A stretch of 64,000 nt of DNA, taken from NCBI GenBank assembly GCA_020002185.1, contig CM034534.1, positions 39,094,168-39,158,167 on the forward strand, written 5' to 3'. This DNA is from Paraescarpia echinospica. Lineage: Eukaryota; Annelida; Polychaeta; Sabellida; Siboglinidae. Positions 38,262 to 51,200 of the stretch are shown piece after piece (the first letter of the stretch is position 1; every line of letters begins with the position of its first letter). Under the pieces are notes generated by a model that saw only the letters and a list, made by a program, of their open reading frames with translations, ran no database searches and had not been told where the DNA came from. A program made the position numbers and the translations under genes.

Positions 38262-41200
38262 CTAGGGGAAGGTGGGGACCAATGAGCCAATTTCACGTTT
38301 TCAACGATAAACCTAAACAATAATATTTTTTTTTAAATTAAATTACACTATCGTGTAAATATGTATATCCTCTAACGGGGTCGTGAAATTTATTATGCTG
38401 GGATGCGTCAAATTCTAAATATATGCAAATTAGTGGAGGCATGTGAAGAGGCTAAATGGACCACAATCGTGGGGTCCCTTGAGCCATCACTTGGGGTCCC
38501 TTGAGCCACAACAACGCATTTAAAATAGATCAGTGAGTTTAACATGACATTCCTATTACAATAAACATTTGGTATATGTGCTACGAGTTGTTCGTCATAA
38601 CTAAAATTAAGGTATTGTAGTTGTAAGGTAGCAGTTTGGACACCTTCACATTTTCATAGTTATGTTGTAATATGTGTTGACATGCTAATTAAGAGATGGT
38701 ATACATCTTAATATTTCCATTCTAATGTCGCTAAGTAGATGATGGATATTGTTACATTCTTTATTTTGTGAAACTCATTTTCATGATTTAATTGCCAAGG
38801 TGTTGATTATAATTATATTTAGGTAATTCATTACTATGATTAACCAGTTGCTTGAATGGTATGAGATAAACTTATCTCCAGAGACACTGGTCACGTGTGT
38901 GTTTTGACCAAGCATTGGTACAGCAGCTGTGGGCTAGGCTGGCTCAGGTTTCATACAACAAGCAGGATACATTTATTTTTGGTTAGTGTCAACTTATTCA
39001 GTAATACTTTTAAGGTATTGTTTCCCTTCTCTAATTATACCACATTGTGAAGTGAAAGATTGTTCATCATCAGACCTAAACTTGCATGGATGTTTTAAAG
39101 CAATTATTTAATTTATAAGGGTTTTCACTATATGGATGCTGTGGTTGACCCCCACTGGCTGGCTGTAAACAGTAGTGTTCTTAATGAGTTTTATAATACT
39201 TGCATCCTGCTGGTGATATAACTTGCAGAGTACACAGTTTTAATCATGTTTAATCAGGTACTGTGTTTTGCATTATGAGGCTTAATCTGCGCTATTAGAT
39301 TAATATATTACCATATTATGCATTTAGCAACATAATGTGTTGTATGAAACTATAGGCAGTCAGTATCAACAACTGCCCAATGGCCACTAATTTGCTCATG
39401 ATTAATCACCCAAAGGGGTTGGCTGGGTAGGGTGTGGGGAATATTCCCTAGAGACTGACACTTGAAAACAAGTTGGGATCCACTCTGGATAGTGTAGCTA
39501 GATTGTAAACACTGGCCAAGTGTTTGTTTCAGTCATTTAACAAGTCATAGAACATATATACTGTGTAATAAATTGGAACTGAATATGGTAACACGAAGTA
39601 GTATAGGTATATGGAATTGAAATAGTTGTTTAAATAATTATCTATGTTCTGCTATAAATGACATGTTGCACCATGCCATTGCAGGGGGGAGCCAGGCCTC
39701 CAGTGAATGACGTGAGAATCATTAGTGAACCTCCAGAGCAGTGTTGGGGTGAGCATGGTCATTACACTCATGGTAGATTATGTAATTATTGCGTCTGTTA
39801 CATGCATATATACTTGTGTTGTTGATTTACATACAATTGTATTCCTGGTATAACTTGTATGACAATTATATATCTTACATTACTTTACATTATACTGGAT
39901 TCATTATATTACGCATGCGTGCTGTGTGACATGTGTCCACGCATCATAATCATGATTGTATCTACGTATATTGCATGCACTGTTAGTACTGTATTGACAA
40001 ATCGTTTACTTTCTTTAGGTTTCTTTCTGTTTGTATCCGGAAGTAAGACCACAAATAAAGAACTTGATGGAAAAGATTAGAGCCGACTTGTTGGTTGTAC
40101 AAATTGGCCCCGTCACATATTCAGTCTTTAAAACATTTGCATGTCATGCATTACTACTCTTTTATATAAATGTCAGTTACGTAAAACTAAGTTACCCCAC
40201 AGTCTATTTACTCTTTATTATCATTTTTATATATATACATGATGTAGGCGCGTACGATCTTTGTTTACAACAATCTTTTAATTAATGTTGTTCTTTCATA
40301 TCGCTCATTAACCGGTCTGGAATCTGAAAGCTACTATAGCTTAACAAACGATTCTGACACAATAGAATCTATAAGCAACCGGCGTTTCACGCATTACTCG
40401 TCTTCTTGGTGATAATTTAGCTCAACGAACGGTTGAAATGAATAATAATTATGTTATAAGTTATATGTTAATTATCAAGCGATATTACAGCTTATCCATT
40501 GTGCATTACACACTTAGTCACACTTGATATTATAGCATTCCGCGTTTAGAGAAAACTGTTTTATTTATTATATTCTACCGTTAACTGATCGTAATATACA
40601 AATATGTGAACACTACCAGCATGCCCTATTGAATGCAAACAACTGTGCATGGGGGCTTGCACCAGTCAATTTTGAAATTCATGAACCGGCCCCCGGGGGC
40701 ACTACCCTTACATATCAGTAGGGGTGTGCAACCGAAGGTCACATACCCCTACCCTTGATAAGGGCATCCAATATCAAAAAGTATTCCCTTGATCTAGGGA
40801 CAAATTTAAGAAAAACACATCTTTTAAGTAAGTAGTTGCCGATATATACCGAAATATACGCGAATGCTGCAATAAAAACTTAGCCTTGTTGTAGGGAGAG
40901 TTCCTCGAAATGATACCCTTGTCTAGGGAACTTCTGTATAATGTTGGCCCTTGTTCTAGAGAGAACATGTGAAAAATAGACCCTTGATCTAGGGAGCTTC
41001 GGTACAAAAACGACCCTTGAAGTCGGCACATCCACAGAACAGTTAGTACAGGCAGTGCCCCCCCCCTCCCTCCGGGGATCTGGTTCATCGGACCCCGCGT
41101 TGTCCGGCTCATGGGTGCCTGTTCATAAATTTACATGCAAAACGAGTTTTATCGAAAATTAGAAAAGCATATGTCAAAAACTGTTTCACGCATTGGCATA

Positions 41201-41449
41201 ACATGTATCCCTTATTATAAATATGCCACTAACAACAACATTGCATTACCCATGGTATATGTTTAAAGAAAAGAACAAAACACAAAACATTTACTCAACA
41301 TATTTTAGTCGTCCGTAATTATTCAAATGGCAGTGACGTTGTCAGTAGCATGACCTGCTTCTACAGGATTCGGAAAATTAAAGTAATAACAAAGTTACAA
41401 GGGGTGGCTCAAAGATCCCCTATGATCGTGGGTCCCAACCTTACCCTAC
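38262..41449. mobile_element. Mutator-like element, 9-bp target duplication, no transposase seen
   Basis: TTTACGTAC occurs at 38253-38261 and 41450-41458. The left end CTAGGGGAAGGTGGGGACC and the reversed right end GTAGGGTAAGGTTGGGACC match at 16 of 19 bases, and both are followed by TGAGCCA with GGGTCCC motifs nearby. Nine-base duplications with such ends suggest the Mutator superfamily. The local sequence around both flanks is repetitive (CCATACCTTA), which weakens the duplication slightly. The 3.2-kb interior has no transposase frame. Confidence 0.65.
40660..41092. repeat. Nested repeat with spaced CCCTTGATCTAGGGA motifs
   Basis: CCCTTG-TCTAGGG-like strings recur five or six times at spacings of about 30-60 bp (40788-41015). 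Read on the minus strand they encode SLDQG repeats, but no protein is implied. The outer sequences ATGAACCGGCCCCCGGGGGC and, reversed from the right, ATGAACCAGATCCCCGGAGG are inverted partners. Confidence 0.6.
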
Positions 41450-41894
41450 TTTACGTACTCTCCCATACCTTAATATATATATATATATATACCTTAATTT
41501 ATATATATATGTTACCTTGCCTTGCTTTACCTTACCTTAGGGTAACATCGGGTATTATGAGCATAGCAACAAATATGAGCACCCCCTCCGTAGCATACGT
41601 AACTTACGAAAAGTGCTGCACTATAGTGCTTATTCAAAGCTTATCATGTGATATCACTTCACGTGAAATTACATGTTCAAGTTCTAAGTCATTGTTCAAG
41701 CTAAGGTCCATTAAAGTATAATGATGTCAAAGTTCTTTGTCGCATAAACTGGCCTGATTCAATAGAGCTGTAGCATAACTGTCAATATTACGTGAACAGA
41801 AATTATGGTGTGTTCTTGTAACGCTGAGTGGGTGATATCAGAAGCTCTTTGAAATAATTGTTCAGTATTATAATTATTCCAAATTCATGTAATC

Positions 41895-41975
41895 AGGGTA
41901 ATATGAGCACAGTGCCACATCTTAATATGAGCAGGGTGTTCATATTACCCGGACAGTGTGCTCATATTACCATAA
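41895..41975. repeat. Inverted GGTAATATGAGCAC motifs
   Basis: GGTAATATGAGCAC (41897) and AATATGAGCAG (41924) face TTCATATTACCCGG and GTGCTCATATTACC. The same motif lies near both ends of the pogo-like element, as transposase-binding subterminal sites would. Confidence 0.75.
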
Positions 41976-42190
41976 TCACTATAAATACAACATATAAACC
42001 CAACATGTAAGAATATAAATTAAACTACAAAGACTGCGGGAATGTATTCCTATTTCAAATAATTTTGGGATGTTTAGGTTAGGACAAGAGTTCTAGGTAT
42101 ACATACACATATTTAACTGTAGTGCACTATCCACTGCCTTGTTTAGTGTATTAATTTTGATTAATATATAAATTTACACTTTATTTTTAG

Positions 42191-43493
42191 ATGCCAAAAA
42201 AGTTTGAGAAGAAAAATACACATCCTATGTGGAAGCTTTCAAGCTGCGGTTAAGGGTGTCATCATGTAAAAGATGTCTGAAAAACAAGTAAGCATCAGAA
42301 ACAATATTCCTAGAGAAACTTTGAGAAGACACTTAAAGAAAGCTGGCTCGGGAGAAGGCGTTGCAAAGGAACTCGGTCAGAAGCCAGTTTTTAATCTCTG
42401 GAACGGGAGGAGGAGCTAACGACTGTTACACTAAATATGGAAGCCAGGCTTTTTGGTGTAAAACAAGAAGATGTAAGGCATTATGTCTGTCTTTTGCGAG
42501 AAAAACAAGATCATACATCCCTTCAATCACAAAGAAGAAAGGGCTGGAAAAGACGGGTTGGCTGGTTTTTCCCAGACGTCATCTTGGTATCAGTCTTCGA
42601 GTTCCCGAGCCCACTTCTATCCAAAGATCTATCGGCTTCAACAAAACAAAAGTGGAGAAGTTCATGAATCGTTTGGAAAACACACTGTTTGACAAGAACG
42701 GCAGGCGGTTGATACACGAAGGCAACAAATGTAATGTGGTTGAACCTGGCTTTACTATTTGTCATAAACCAGGGAGGATTCTTGCCAAGAAAGGAAAATG
42801 AATAGTTGAGGCCTTGACAAGTGCTGCTCCTGATGCCCAGCCAGATCCCCAGCCGTCCTCAAGTGCTGCTCCTGGTGCCTAGCCAGATCCCCAGCCGTCC
42901 ACAAGTCCAGCTCCTGATGCCCTGCCAGATCCTCAGCAGTCTACAAGTGCTGCTCCTGATGTCCAGCCAGAACGTCCACAGGTGTTGTTTCGTCAACAGC
43001 GAATGCATAAGTTATGTTGGTTTATTTTGGCTATGCCATTAGCACGCCAAAATTACCAACCCTAAGTAAAAGATCGATGAGTAAGAAAACGTAAAGTTGC
43101 ACAGTCTGAAATAATCACAAGTTCTCCCTACAAAAAGAATAGTGAGGAAAGTAAATTAGCTGCTTCAATGACTGAAGAAAACAGAGATGCCAAGAAACAT
43201 CAAGTAAGCAAATATGCTAAGAAGACGACGAAAGTGCAAGGAAACAAAGATGCAAAGAAGAACATATCCAACTTCACAAAGAAAATGAAGAAGACGGAGA
43301 AGAAAACGACAGGGACTGAAATATCTAAGATTGTTTGTGGTCAGTGTGTCGCTTCATTTGGCAACAAAAATGATGCAAAGACCAACGAGGACTGGATTCA
43401 GTGCGATCCGTGTAACTCATGGTTGCATGAATCATGCGCCGACGAGTGTGGCATTCTTGATGATGACACTTTTACCTGCCAAAATTATGTCTA
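42191..43493 (+). pseudogene. Pogo/CENP-B-like transposase relic with PHD-like finger
   Basis: The N-terminus starts MPKKFEKK, then an HTH with IRNIPRETLRRHLKKAGSGE (42295). A second DNA-binding part follows in shifting frames, including KPEPTSIQRSIGFNK-like sequence: VPEPTSIQRSIGFNKTKVEK (42600) and FTICHKPGRILAKKGK, ending at 42801. The first catalytic position, usually NVDETGF, reads NVVEPGF, so the Asp is lost. The rest of the DDE core is missing. After a Pro-rich repeat comes a Lys-rich stretch and a finger with CGQC, then WIQCDPCNSWLHESC, of PHD type. The final Cys pair reads CQNYV, so the finger is incomplete. Confidence 0.85.
42828..42985 (+). repeat. About 54-bp Pro-rich coding repeat, three units
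   Basis: Units read APDAQPDPQPSSSA-like, with variants APGA*PDPQPSTSP and APDALPDPQQSTSA. It sits where the transposase catalytic domain was lost, linking the N-terminal part to the PHD-like tail. Confidence 0.85.
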
Positions 43494-43769
43494 AGAGAGC
43501 CTTTTTTACAATAGTGGTGACACAAATAGGCTTATGCGTTTCTGGACATTTTCCTGCATAACATTGTTTGATGTTATAGATGTTATGTTAGTAAATACAT
43601 CATTGACACCCCTTACAACGTACATGATTATTTTACTTTTTGTTTCTTGGACACATCACACCAAAATAGCATAACAATCATATATTAACCCGAACAACAT
43701 GCATTTAGAAAAATATGCTCATGTTTACCGATACGTCGGGTAATATAAGCACATTTGTTAAAGTATATT

Positions 43770-43990
43770 TCTGTTGACAAATTTTGCCACCGCGTCGTCA
43801 TATAACTTCACCATATTGTAACCTGACTGAATGGGGGCACCTTCCAAGGGTCTAGGGGGCGCGACCATGTACATGGGCCCATTCAAAAAGATATACAGGC
43901 ACGCCACATTCCAAAGGTCTAGGGGACACTTGCCACCCAGGCCCCTCTGGATCCGTCTATGCATTCTGTTCGCTCCCATTGGAGTATAAG
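43770..43990. repeat. Small GC-rich repeat fragment
   Basis: GGTCTAGGGGGCGCGACCAT and GGTCTAGGGGACACTTGCCA are internal repeats, and GACGGATCCAGAGGGGCCTG (minus strand) resembles the ends of some hAT-type elements. Too short to classify. Confidence 0.35.
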
Positions 43991-44029
43991 GCGTCTACAA
44001 ATCTACAACCAAAATGCTCTTGGGCAAGT

Positions 44030-45345
44030 CGATCAGCTAATTTAATTCCTTCCCGGTCTTCCCGGCCACCTTCAGTTCTTCTTCCACCGTCCATGCCAGC
44101 TAGGTCACCAGCGGTCTGCCTCTTCTGCTATTTTAGGTGGTGTCTATTTTAAAGCGGCATGTTGATCTTGCGTCTATATCCATGCGGAGAACTGGGCCAA
44201 GACATATATATCTTCTTAGCTTCACATTATCGACGACTTTATTGATGTAGTTGCGTTTTGAAATATCCTTGTTTGTCACATGCTATTCCCAACGTATTAT
44301 CAAGATCCGTCTGAAGCACCTCCCGTCAAAACCTCTTATAGTTGGTTACCGATCTTCTTTAAAATTGATCCTCCTGTCGCATAGTAAGTGATGTTCTCTT
44401 GGTAGACCAGTGGTGGCTTTCCTCATTACCTAGTCAAGGACAACAAGAAAGAGTAATGGAAAGATGACGCATTCCTGCCTTATACCGTTTCTCACATACA
44501 ACCACCCACTCTGTGCTTCACACAAGACTGATTGTATGTATATACATGTCTTTCGAGATGTTGATCACGTTTAAGTGGAAGCCGTATGCCTATATCTTCC
44601 AGGTGGATGGAGAGTGTTGTCAAAGGCCTTTTCAAAGTCGATGTAGTGGATATAAATGGATGGATTCCACTCCGACGACTGCTCTGCTATGATCTAAATC
44701 ACAAATATCTGTTACGTGCACGGTTTTCTGCGCCTGAAGCCTGCATGTTACTCCCATAGTTCTCTCTTAATGACTTTCCTATTTGCCGTAAGAGAATTTT
44801 ACAGGAAATCTTGCCTGGTGCAGGTAGTAGGTTGATGCCCCTTCGGTTGCGAAACCCAGTAAGATCTCCTTTGGGGGGTTCACGATGTCTCACTTTTTCT
44901 ATGCCTCTGGCATTTTATCTTCTTCCCAGAAATGTGTTGAAAGGTTCAACAATTGTATTAGCACTAAAGTGAGATATGTATTCAGCGTGTCAGCTGTAGA
45001 TCTGTCCTCTCCTGGTGCTCTGTTTCCTTTTGTCTGTCCAATGGCACGTGTTTCTTCAATAAGTTTCCAGGAGTGCTCCTTTATCCATTCTTTCCTCATG
45101 CATGCGTCATATCCTCCATTGTCCAAGCCCACTTTCATGTTTCCTTTGACTAATTGGATGTCACGTCGTGGTGCATATCTTGTCAATTTACTCCTGCATA
45201 TTGTAAAGCGCATCTTCTTCTCCTCATCAGCTTGTTCGGTTGGAGCACAACAATGCATGATGGTTGGTGGTGTTAACAAAATTAATGTGGAATAAATCCT
45301 TGCTGTGGTGATACGTAGGATGACTGGTTCCCATTCTATCACTGA
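44030..45345 (-). pseudogene. RTE-like endonuclease-RT relic
   Basis: Minus-strand parts in order: RKEWIKEHSWKLIEETRAIG then NRAPGEDRSTADTL (about 45090-44990), KGDLTGFRNRRGINLLPAPG then KISCKILLRQIGKSL (about 44870-44770), and HYIDFEKAFDN (about 44650). These match the linker, the KGD-NWRGITLL finger and the palm A motif of RTE/CFDP2-type RTs. Frames are broken and the YADD region is unrecognisable. Confidence 0.75.
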
Positions 45346-45459
45346 GCTTTTCTTCTGGTGTTGTTCGCTAGTTTGTTCAGAGTAGTTTGTTCAGAGTAGC
45401 AGAGGGTTTTTCAGAGGAAAGCGCCATCTTGCCAGATATTGATTGTTTATCCTCTACAT

Positions 45460-45545
45460 AGTTACCTCTCAATATACTTGTTTTGTGTGATCTGTGTATT
45501 TCAGCCGCATCCTGCTGCCTTCTTCAGCAGATTGAGGTTACGGTT
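45460..45545. repeat. Single arm of the 20.3-kb fold-back element
   Basis: TTACCTCTCAATATACTTGT and GCTGCCTTCTTCAGCAGATT match, in the same order, the reversed right arm at 20400-20485. No opposite arm is present here. Confidence 0.65.
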
Positions 45546-45889
45546 GTGTGACATGACCTACGTCATGTGACGTCATGTGACATCAGATGGAGTTGGACCA
45601 GTGGGAGCTCCTGCCCGACATTTCTGTGCAGTGAACGCTTTCAACTGTGGATTCCCTTTGTTTATCGTTGACATTTCTGTAGCGAGCATTTTACATAATA
45701 GGGCACTAGTCCAACGCACAATCAATCTCCTATCCTTTCTCATCCCGAACTTGGGATCAGGCAATTTAACAAGATTTAACAAGATTGCCACCTAGATAAT
45801 TAACTCTAAATGGCAGGTGGACAAGGAAGCCTTTCGGTTTATCGACAGTCCAACCCTTTTTATTTACGTGTATCCCGTCCTTGTGAGGT
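45546..45889. other. No gene recognised
   Basis: Moderately GC sequence with an open frame on both strands at 45573-45795. It resembles nothing I know and borders the 3' end of LINE D, so it may be LINE-derived. Confidence 0.3.
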
Positions 45890-48201
45890 ACGTGCCAATT
45901 TTTTAGAGATTCACGCTATTAGCACCCACACAATAAGCAGATAATATGTTCCAATCATTTACAGTTCTTTATGAAAATGAGAAGTTTCTTATATATAATC
46001 TACATTGCTCCTTTATTAATGTAACTTCATGTCCCCTGGTCCTTCTATTTTCGTAACTGAGAAAAAATATTTCTATCAATATTTTCATAACCATTCAATA
46101 TTTTAGAAACTTCTGTCTGATCTTTTCTCAATCTCCTGGACTCTAGTGTTGTCAAATCACATTCTTTTAGGCGTATTTCGTAACTAAGATCTCTCAGCTA
46201 TTGTTTTATACAGCGGTATTATCAATTCTTTTTCCTTGCTATATTTCGCCTAATTAATCCAAGGGTTTGATTTCCCTTTGAAGCTGCAATTCCGCACTGC
46301 TTTGAAACCTTCACATCAGCATTAATTGTTAACTCTAAGTGCTTTTCGTTTACCGTAGTACTTAGTACAGTACCCCCATTTTATATTCGTTCCCTTGTCC
46401 TGTGTAGACGTATTTACATTTCCCAAAATTGAACAATATCTGCCATTTATCAGACCATTAAAACTGTGTCAAGATCATTTGTAAATGCTGTCTATCCCCA
46501 TTACGTTTAATCCTTCTAAATTTGTTTGTATCATCCGCAAATTTCAGCACCTTATTTGTTATATAATCGCCCAAATCGTTGATATATATTAAGAATAATA
46601 TAGGTCTCAGTACTGATCCCTGTCGTGCTCCACTCAAAACCGAATTCCAAGTTGAAGCCTCCCCATAAACTACCACCCGTTGTCTTCTGTCAATCAGCCA
46701 TTTTTCTATCCAGTTAATTATACCATCCCCTGTGCCATGGGCCTTTAGTTTAAGCAGTGATCTTTGATGTGGCATTTGTCGAAAGCTTTCTGAAAAATCT
46801 AAGTAGATAATATCTACTGGTGATCCCTCGTCTACCCACTTAGTGATGTCTTCCGAAAACATAACATATTTGCTAAGCATTATCTCGCTTTTAGAAACCC
46901 ATGTTGAGATGGGTTTATTAAGTTATGAATATCAAGAAAATTCACCGTGTGGTTTTTAATTAGTCTTTCTAATAATTTGCAAATCACTGATGTTAAACTC
47001 ACTGGTTTGTAGTTCTCTGACTTGTTTCTCGAACCCTTTTTAAATAACGGTATAATGTTTGCTTCTTTCCATTCTAAAGGAACTATTCCCTCGTTTAATG
47101 ACAAGTTGAAAACTGTTGCAAGCGGTATTTGTTCTAAAAAATAAATAATAGTTTGGGTGGAATCCTATCCACACCAGATGATTTAATATCCTTCATTCTC
47201 CTTATTTTCTTAGCTATCATTTCCGGGATTACAATTAACTGTCCTAAATAGTATGATTCTGACCCCTTGAACTTAGCCTCTGGTACTGGAAATTAACTAA
47301 TATCTTCCCTGATAAACACCGAATTAAAGTACTCATTCAGGTCTTGTGCCATTGAGAATCCCTCTGATATTATATTTCCAGCACTATCTTCTAGAGGACT
47401 GACCTTATCCTGAACTTTCTGTTTGCTCCGAACATATGTATAAAAACTCTTGCTGTCATGTTTTATATTACGAGCTAATTTTTGTTCATAGCTTCTCTTT
47501 GAATTTCTGATGTCATTTTTAGCTTGGTTAAGTATTTCTTTATAAATGTTGTAGTCTTCATCATTTCCAGTGCGTCTAAATGACTTCCACATCATTTGTT
47601 TGTACTTATTTTTTCTAAAGGCTCCTTTCGATAAGTGTTTCTTTCTGGACCGTTTACCTTGCTTTTTCAATGGAACAAACTTATTGACGATGCACGCAAT
47701 TTCTTAAGATATTCCAGCATTATGTTGCTGTGTTTTTCTTAAGTGTGTTATTCCTGTCTATCTTTGTTAAATATTTCCTCATGTCCGTATATCTTCCTTT
47801 GTAGAAGTTTCTCCTGTACTGCTTTTTATTACGTGTATTCCTTTCTAATTTTACTTTCATGGTATAATGTATCTGGTTGTGGTTACTACTCCCAAGTGGC
47901 TCACATATCTTAGCATTGTCAATTAATTCATTCTGTGATGACAAAACTATGTCTAACACATTTTCTCCCATGGTTGGTTCTAGCACATGTTAAGAAAGGA
48001 AACTATCATGTACTGAAACTAAAAAGTTGTGGTCCTTACTCCCTGTACTCTGTAGAGATTTCCATTGTATATATCCATGGTTAAAAAAAACCATAATAAT
48101 ACAATCCCTTCTGCTCACTTCCCTCATAGCGTTTTGTACTTTTCATTTTCTTCTATGCCTATGTTTGGACTTCGATAAACTAACTCAACCGTTAACGTTG
48201 A
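45890..48201 (-). mobile_element. LINE D, 3' part: endonuclease C-terminus and RT
   Basis: Minus-strand order: STLTVELVYRSPNIGIEENE (48200), LEPTMGENVLDIVLSSQNEL (47985), YKQMMWKSFRRTGNDEDYNI (47610), PLEWKEANIIPLFKKGSRNK (47085), YKPVSLTSVICKLLERLIKN (47010), VDIIYLDFSESFRQMPHQRS (46825), GARQGSVLRPILFLIYINDL (46640), then LKFADDTNKFRRIK (46555). CR1-like. The FADD box survives, but the palm reads DFSESF instead of DFxKAF. The missing endonuclease start lies beyond LINE E at 52836. Confidence 0.85.
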
Positions 48202-51200
48202 ACAAGAACAAGAAAGTTTTATTTAGACCCCAATTACAATATGTGTATAATATCAAATTAACGTAACATGAATAGGCATATATATTCATATATACAAATG
48301 CAGTGTAGTTTCAAATTAGATGGTGTATGTGACTCCTATTAAGACAATAACAGTCGCTCTCATAGGAGCCACAATAATAATTTGTTTCAACTCAATTTTA
48401 CCGAAGGAAGTGCAAATGTAAATGTGCAGGAAAAGAAAAGAAACCGAGATTACTTGATTACACATATGCATGTATTGGATAATTAATGGTATGTTAAAAT
48501 AAACAAATACTAGTTGTCAATAGTACACATCAATATACTTGTAAAAAAATACAATACATATCCAAACATATCACATACAATAATACAGTTTTAATGACTT
48601 TGATAGCATGTATAGCAGTTTAATATTGTACACGTATCTACGTATTTTTATAATAAATTGTTTTTTGCATAATTAGCAAAACCTCTGAAGCTATGTGTTC
48701 CAATCTTCTCTGTGACTAACTTTGGGGTATTGTTAATGACATGTGGCAAACTGTATCTAAGACATCTTTTGGCAAATTCATGTTTTGTTCTGAATGGGTG
48801 TAACTCTGTTTTTTCCTTGTGTTGTAATTGTGTACGTAAGCATTTGTATTTATTTTCCAATTTAATAGGTAGGCAGGGAGGTCATGATGTACATCTTTAT
48901 AATAAAACTTAAGTTCATGTAATTTTAGCATGTCATCAATTTTAAGATATTCATTTTTTTTAAAGTGGCTCAGAGTGTGAATTATATTTACTTATAGATA
49001 AAATTCTCATAGCTTTCTATTGTATTTTCAACATTCGACTACCTTGGTATCCCCACACCATAATACAATAGTTGATATGTGATAAAAATAACGTATTATA
49101 TAAGATAATTTTAATTTCTAGGGGAAAACATATTTTAGTCTGTTTAAGATGCCGACTGTTTTGGAACACTTGTTTGATACTTTTTCAATGTGTTTATTCC
49201 AATTTAAATTTGAATCTAAAGTAAGTCCTAAAAAATTAAATTCATCTACTCTTTCAATGTTTGTACCATTTATATTGAGCGTAAAGTTATCGACAGCTTT
49301 GTTTTGCATGTGAAAAATCATATATTTAGATTTGTTTCTGTTTAATGATAATTTATTAATGTTTAACCATTCAATTATTTTAAGGAGTTCATCATTTATT
49401 GCCGATTCGATATTTCTATTTGGGAAATTACCTAGAAAATAGTTGATGGTGCTAAATAAGGTGGTATCGTCGGCATACATAATAAAGTTAAACATTTCGC
49501 TAGCTTTAGGAAAATCATTAATGTATATTATGAATAATAGGGGACCAAGAATAGATCCTTGTGGTACACCAATTGTAATAGGTAGGATATCTGAACTTTC
49601 GTTTTGAAATTCGGTGTATTGTCTTCTATTGCTTAAGTAGTTATTAAATAGATTCAGGGTAGGACCTTGTAATCAATAATATCTTAGTTTAGTTAATAGT
49701 ATCGAGTGATCAATTGTATCGAAGGCCTTAGAGACGTCAAGAAAAATACTGAAAGGAACATAATGTTTATCAATTTGTGTAATTATTCTATCTATTAGTT
49801 CAAGTGATGCATACTCGGTAGAGTGTTTTTTCCTAAAACCATATTGATTTTTAACAAATAGATCAGAATCATTAAAGTATGCTGTTAGTTGACTAGATAT
49901 TATTTTCTCTAACACTTTTGAAATTGTTGGAAGAAGAGATATGGGTCTATAATTTTTAAAAACAGATGGGTCATCTTTCTTAAAAATAGGAATTACTTTA
50001 GCGAGTTTAAGAGTATCGGGAAATATACCAGTATTTATTACTTGATTTATTACCAGGGTTAATGGTTTGATGATGGAGGGTTCAATTATTTTCAAAAGTT
50101 TACAGGAAATACCGTCACAGCCACTACTGATTTTATTGGGAAGGCTTTCAATGGTTTTCTTGACTATTTCTTCATCAACATTTAATAGACTGAAAACGGA
50201 ATGGACATTATCATTTAAGTAGTAATTATAATCCTTATTACCATTGTAATGAATGTCTTGTGCTGTCGACTGACCTATACTTGTAAAATAGTTGTTAAAT
50301 TGGTTTGCAATAACCGTTTTATCTGTTATAGTTATGCCGTTACTTTTAAACAAAACAGTGTTGTTTGTATTATTTTTGGAAATAAATTCATTTATGGTTT
50401 TCCATGTATTTCTAATGTCATCTTTATATCGGTTAAAGCGTGACTCAAAGTACATTTGTTTGGCAGTTCGAATATTTTTCTTTAATATTAAATTATATGT
50501 TTTTAGGTTAGTTTGAAAGACTTCGTACATAGGTAAATTTGGATTATACATTTTTAATTTCTTATAAAGCGAGTCTCGATATTTGATTGATTTTAGAAGA
50601 CCGTGTGTGATCCAGGTTGAATGCTTATGTTTGTATTTATTATTTTTCATGATTTTAACAGGCATATGCTTATTCTTAGCATGCATAATTTCTTCGTGTA
50701 TTATGTTATAATTTAAATTGGGGTCAGCTGTAGGAGATTTTTTTAGTTTGTTATACATTGCATCCGAATTTATCTCATGTTTAACATTATGCATAGCTGC
50801 CTTATTTTGTAGATTTACTCGAACAAATTTTGGAGGAGGTTTAGATTTTACGTTGATATTCATGATTAGGAAGTAAGGTTGATGATCAGAAAGGGTATTA
50901 GTGAAGATTCCTGCAGTGCTATCTAATATTGATTTATTTAATTTACTGAAAAAGTTGTCTATCAGTGTTCCGTTAGTTCTGGTGAAGCGAGTTGGAAAGG
51001 TAATGTGTGGATAGAGACTGTATGAAATTATAGTATCAAAGAATTCACTGTATATTTTGTTCTCGTTTATTTTAAGTAGATTGATATTGAAATCGCCTGA
51101 AATTATTAGATTATTACAACTTTCTAGAGTAGCCATTGTTGTTGAAAATTCAGCTATGAAATCTATAAATTTAGATTTAATGACCTAGGCGGTCTGTATA

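Larger units (their letters stand above)
41530..43755 (+). mobile_element. Internally deleted pogo-like element
   Basis: The boundary zones carry CATCGGGTATTATGAGCATA (41543) and, in reverse, CGTATCGGTAAACATGAGCATA (near 43730). Between them lies a broken pogo/CENP-B-type transposase with a PHD-like C-terminus. The exact ends and the TA duplication are not resolved. Confidence 0.6.

Noticed and set aside
39687..40080. Possible plus-strand exons (GARPPVNDVRIISEPPEQCW with good splice sites, then a stretch reading PEVRPQIKNLMEKIRADL) resembling the end of a kinase domain
   Set aside because: The phases of the two pieces do not match and no other kinase motif is nearby. It lies inside the Mutator-like element. 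Captured exons remain possible but unsupported.
40774..41112. Minus-strand protein with SLDQG repeats
   Set aside because: The repeat comes from CCCTAGATCAAGGG-like DNA motifs spaced irregularly. No splice sites or homology were recognised.
45573..45795. Two overlapping 72-aa frames on opposite strands
   Set aside because: No recognisable motif, and the symmetry of length is accidental.
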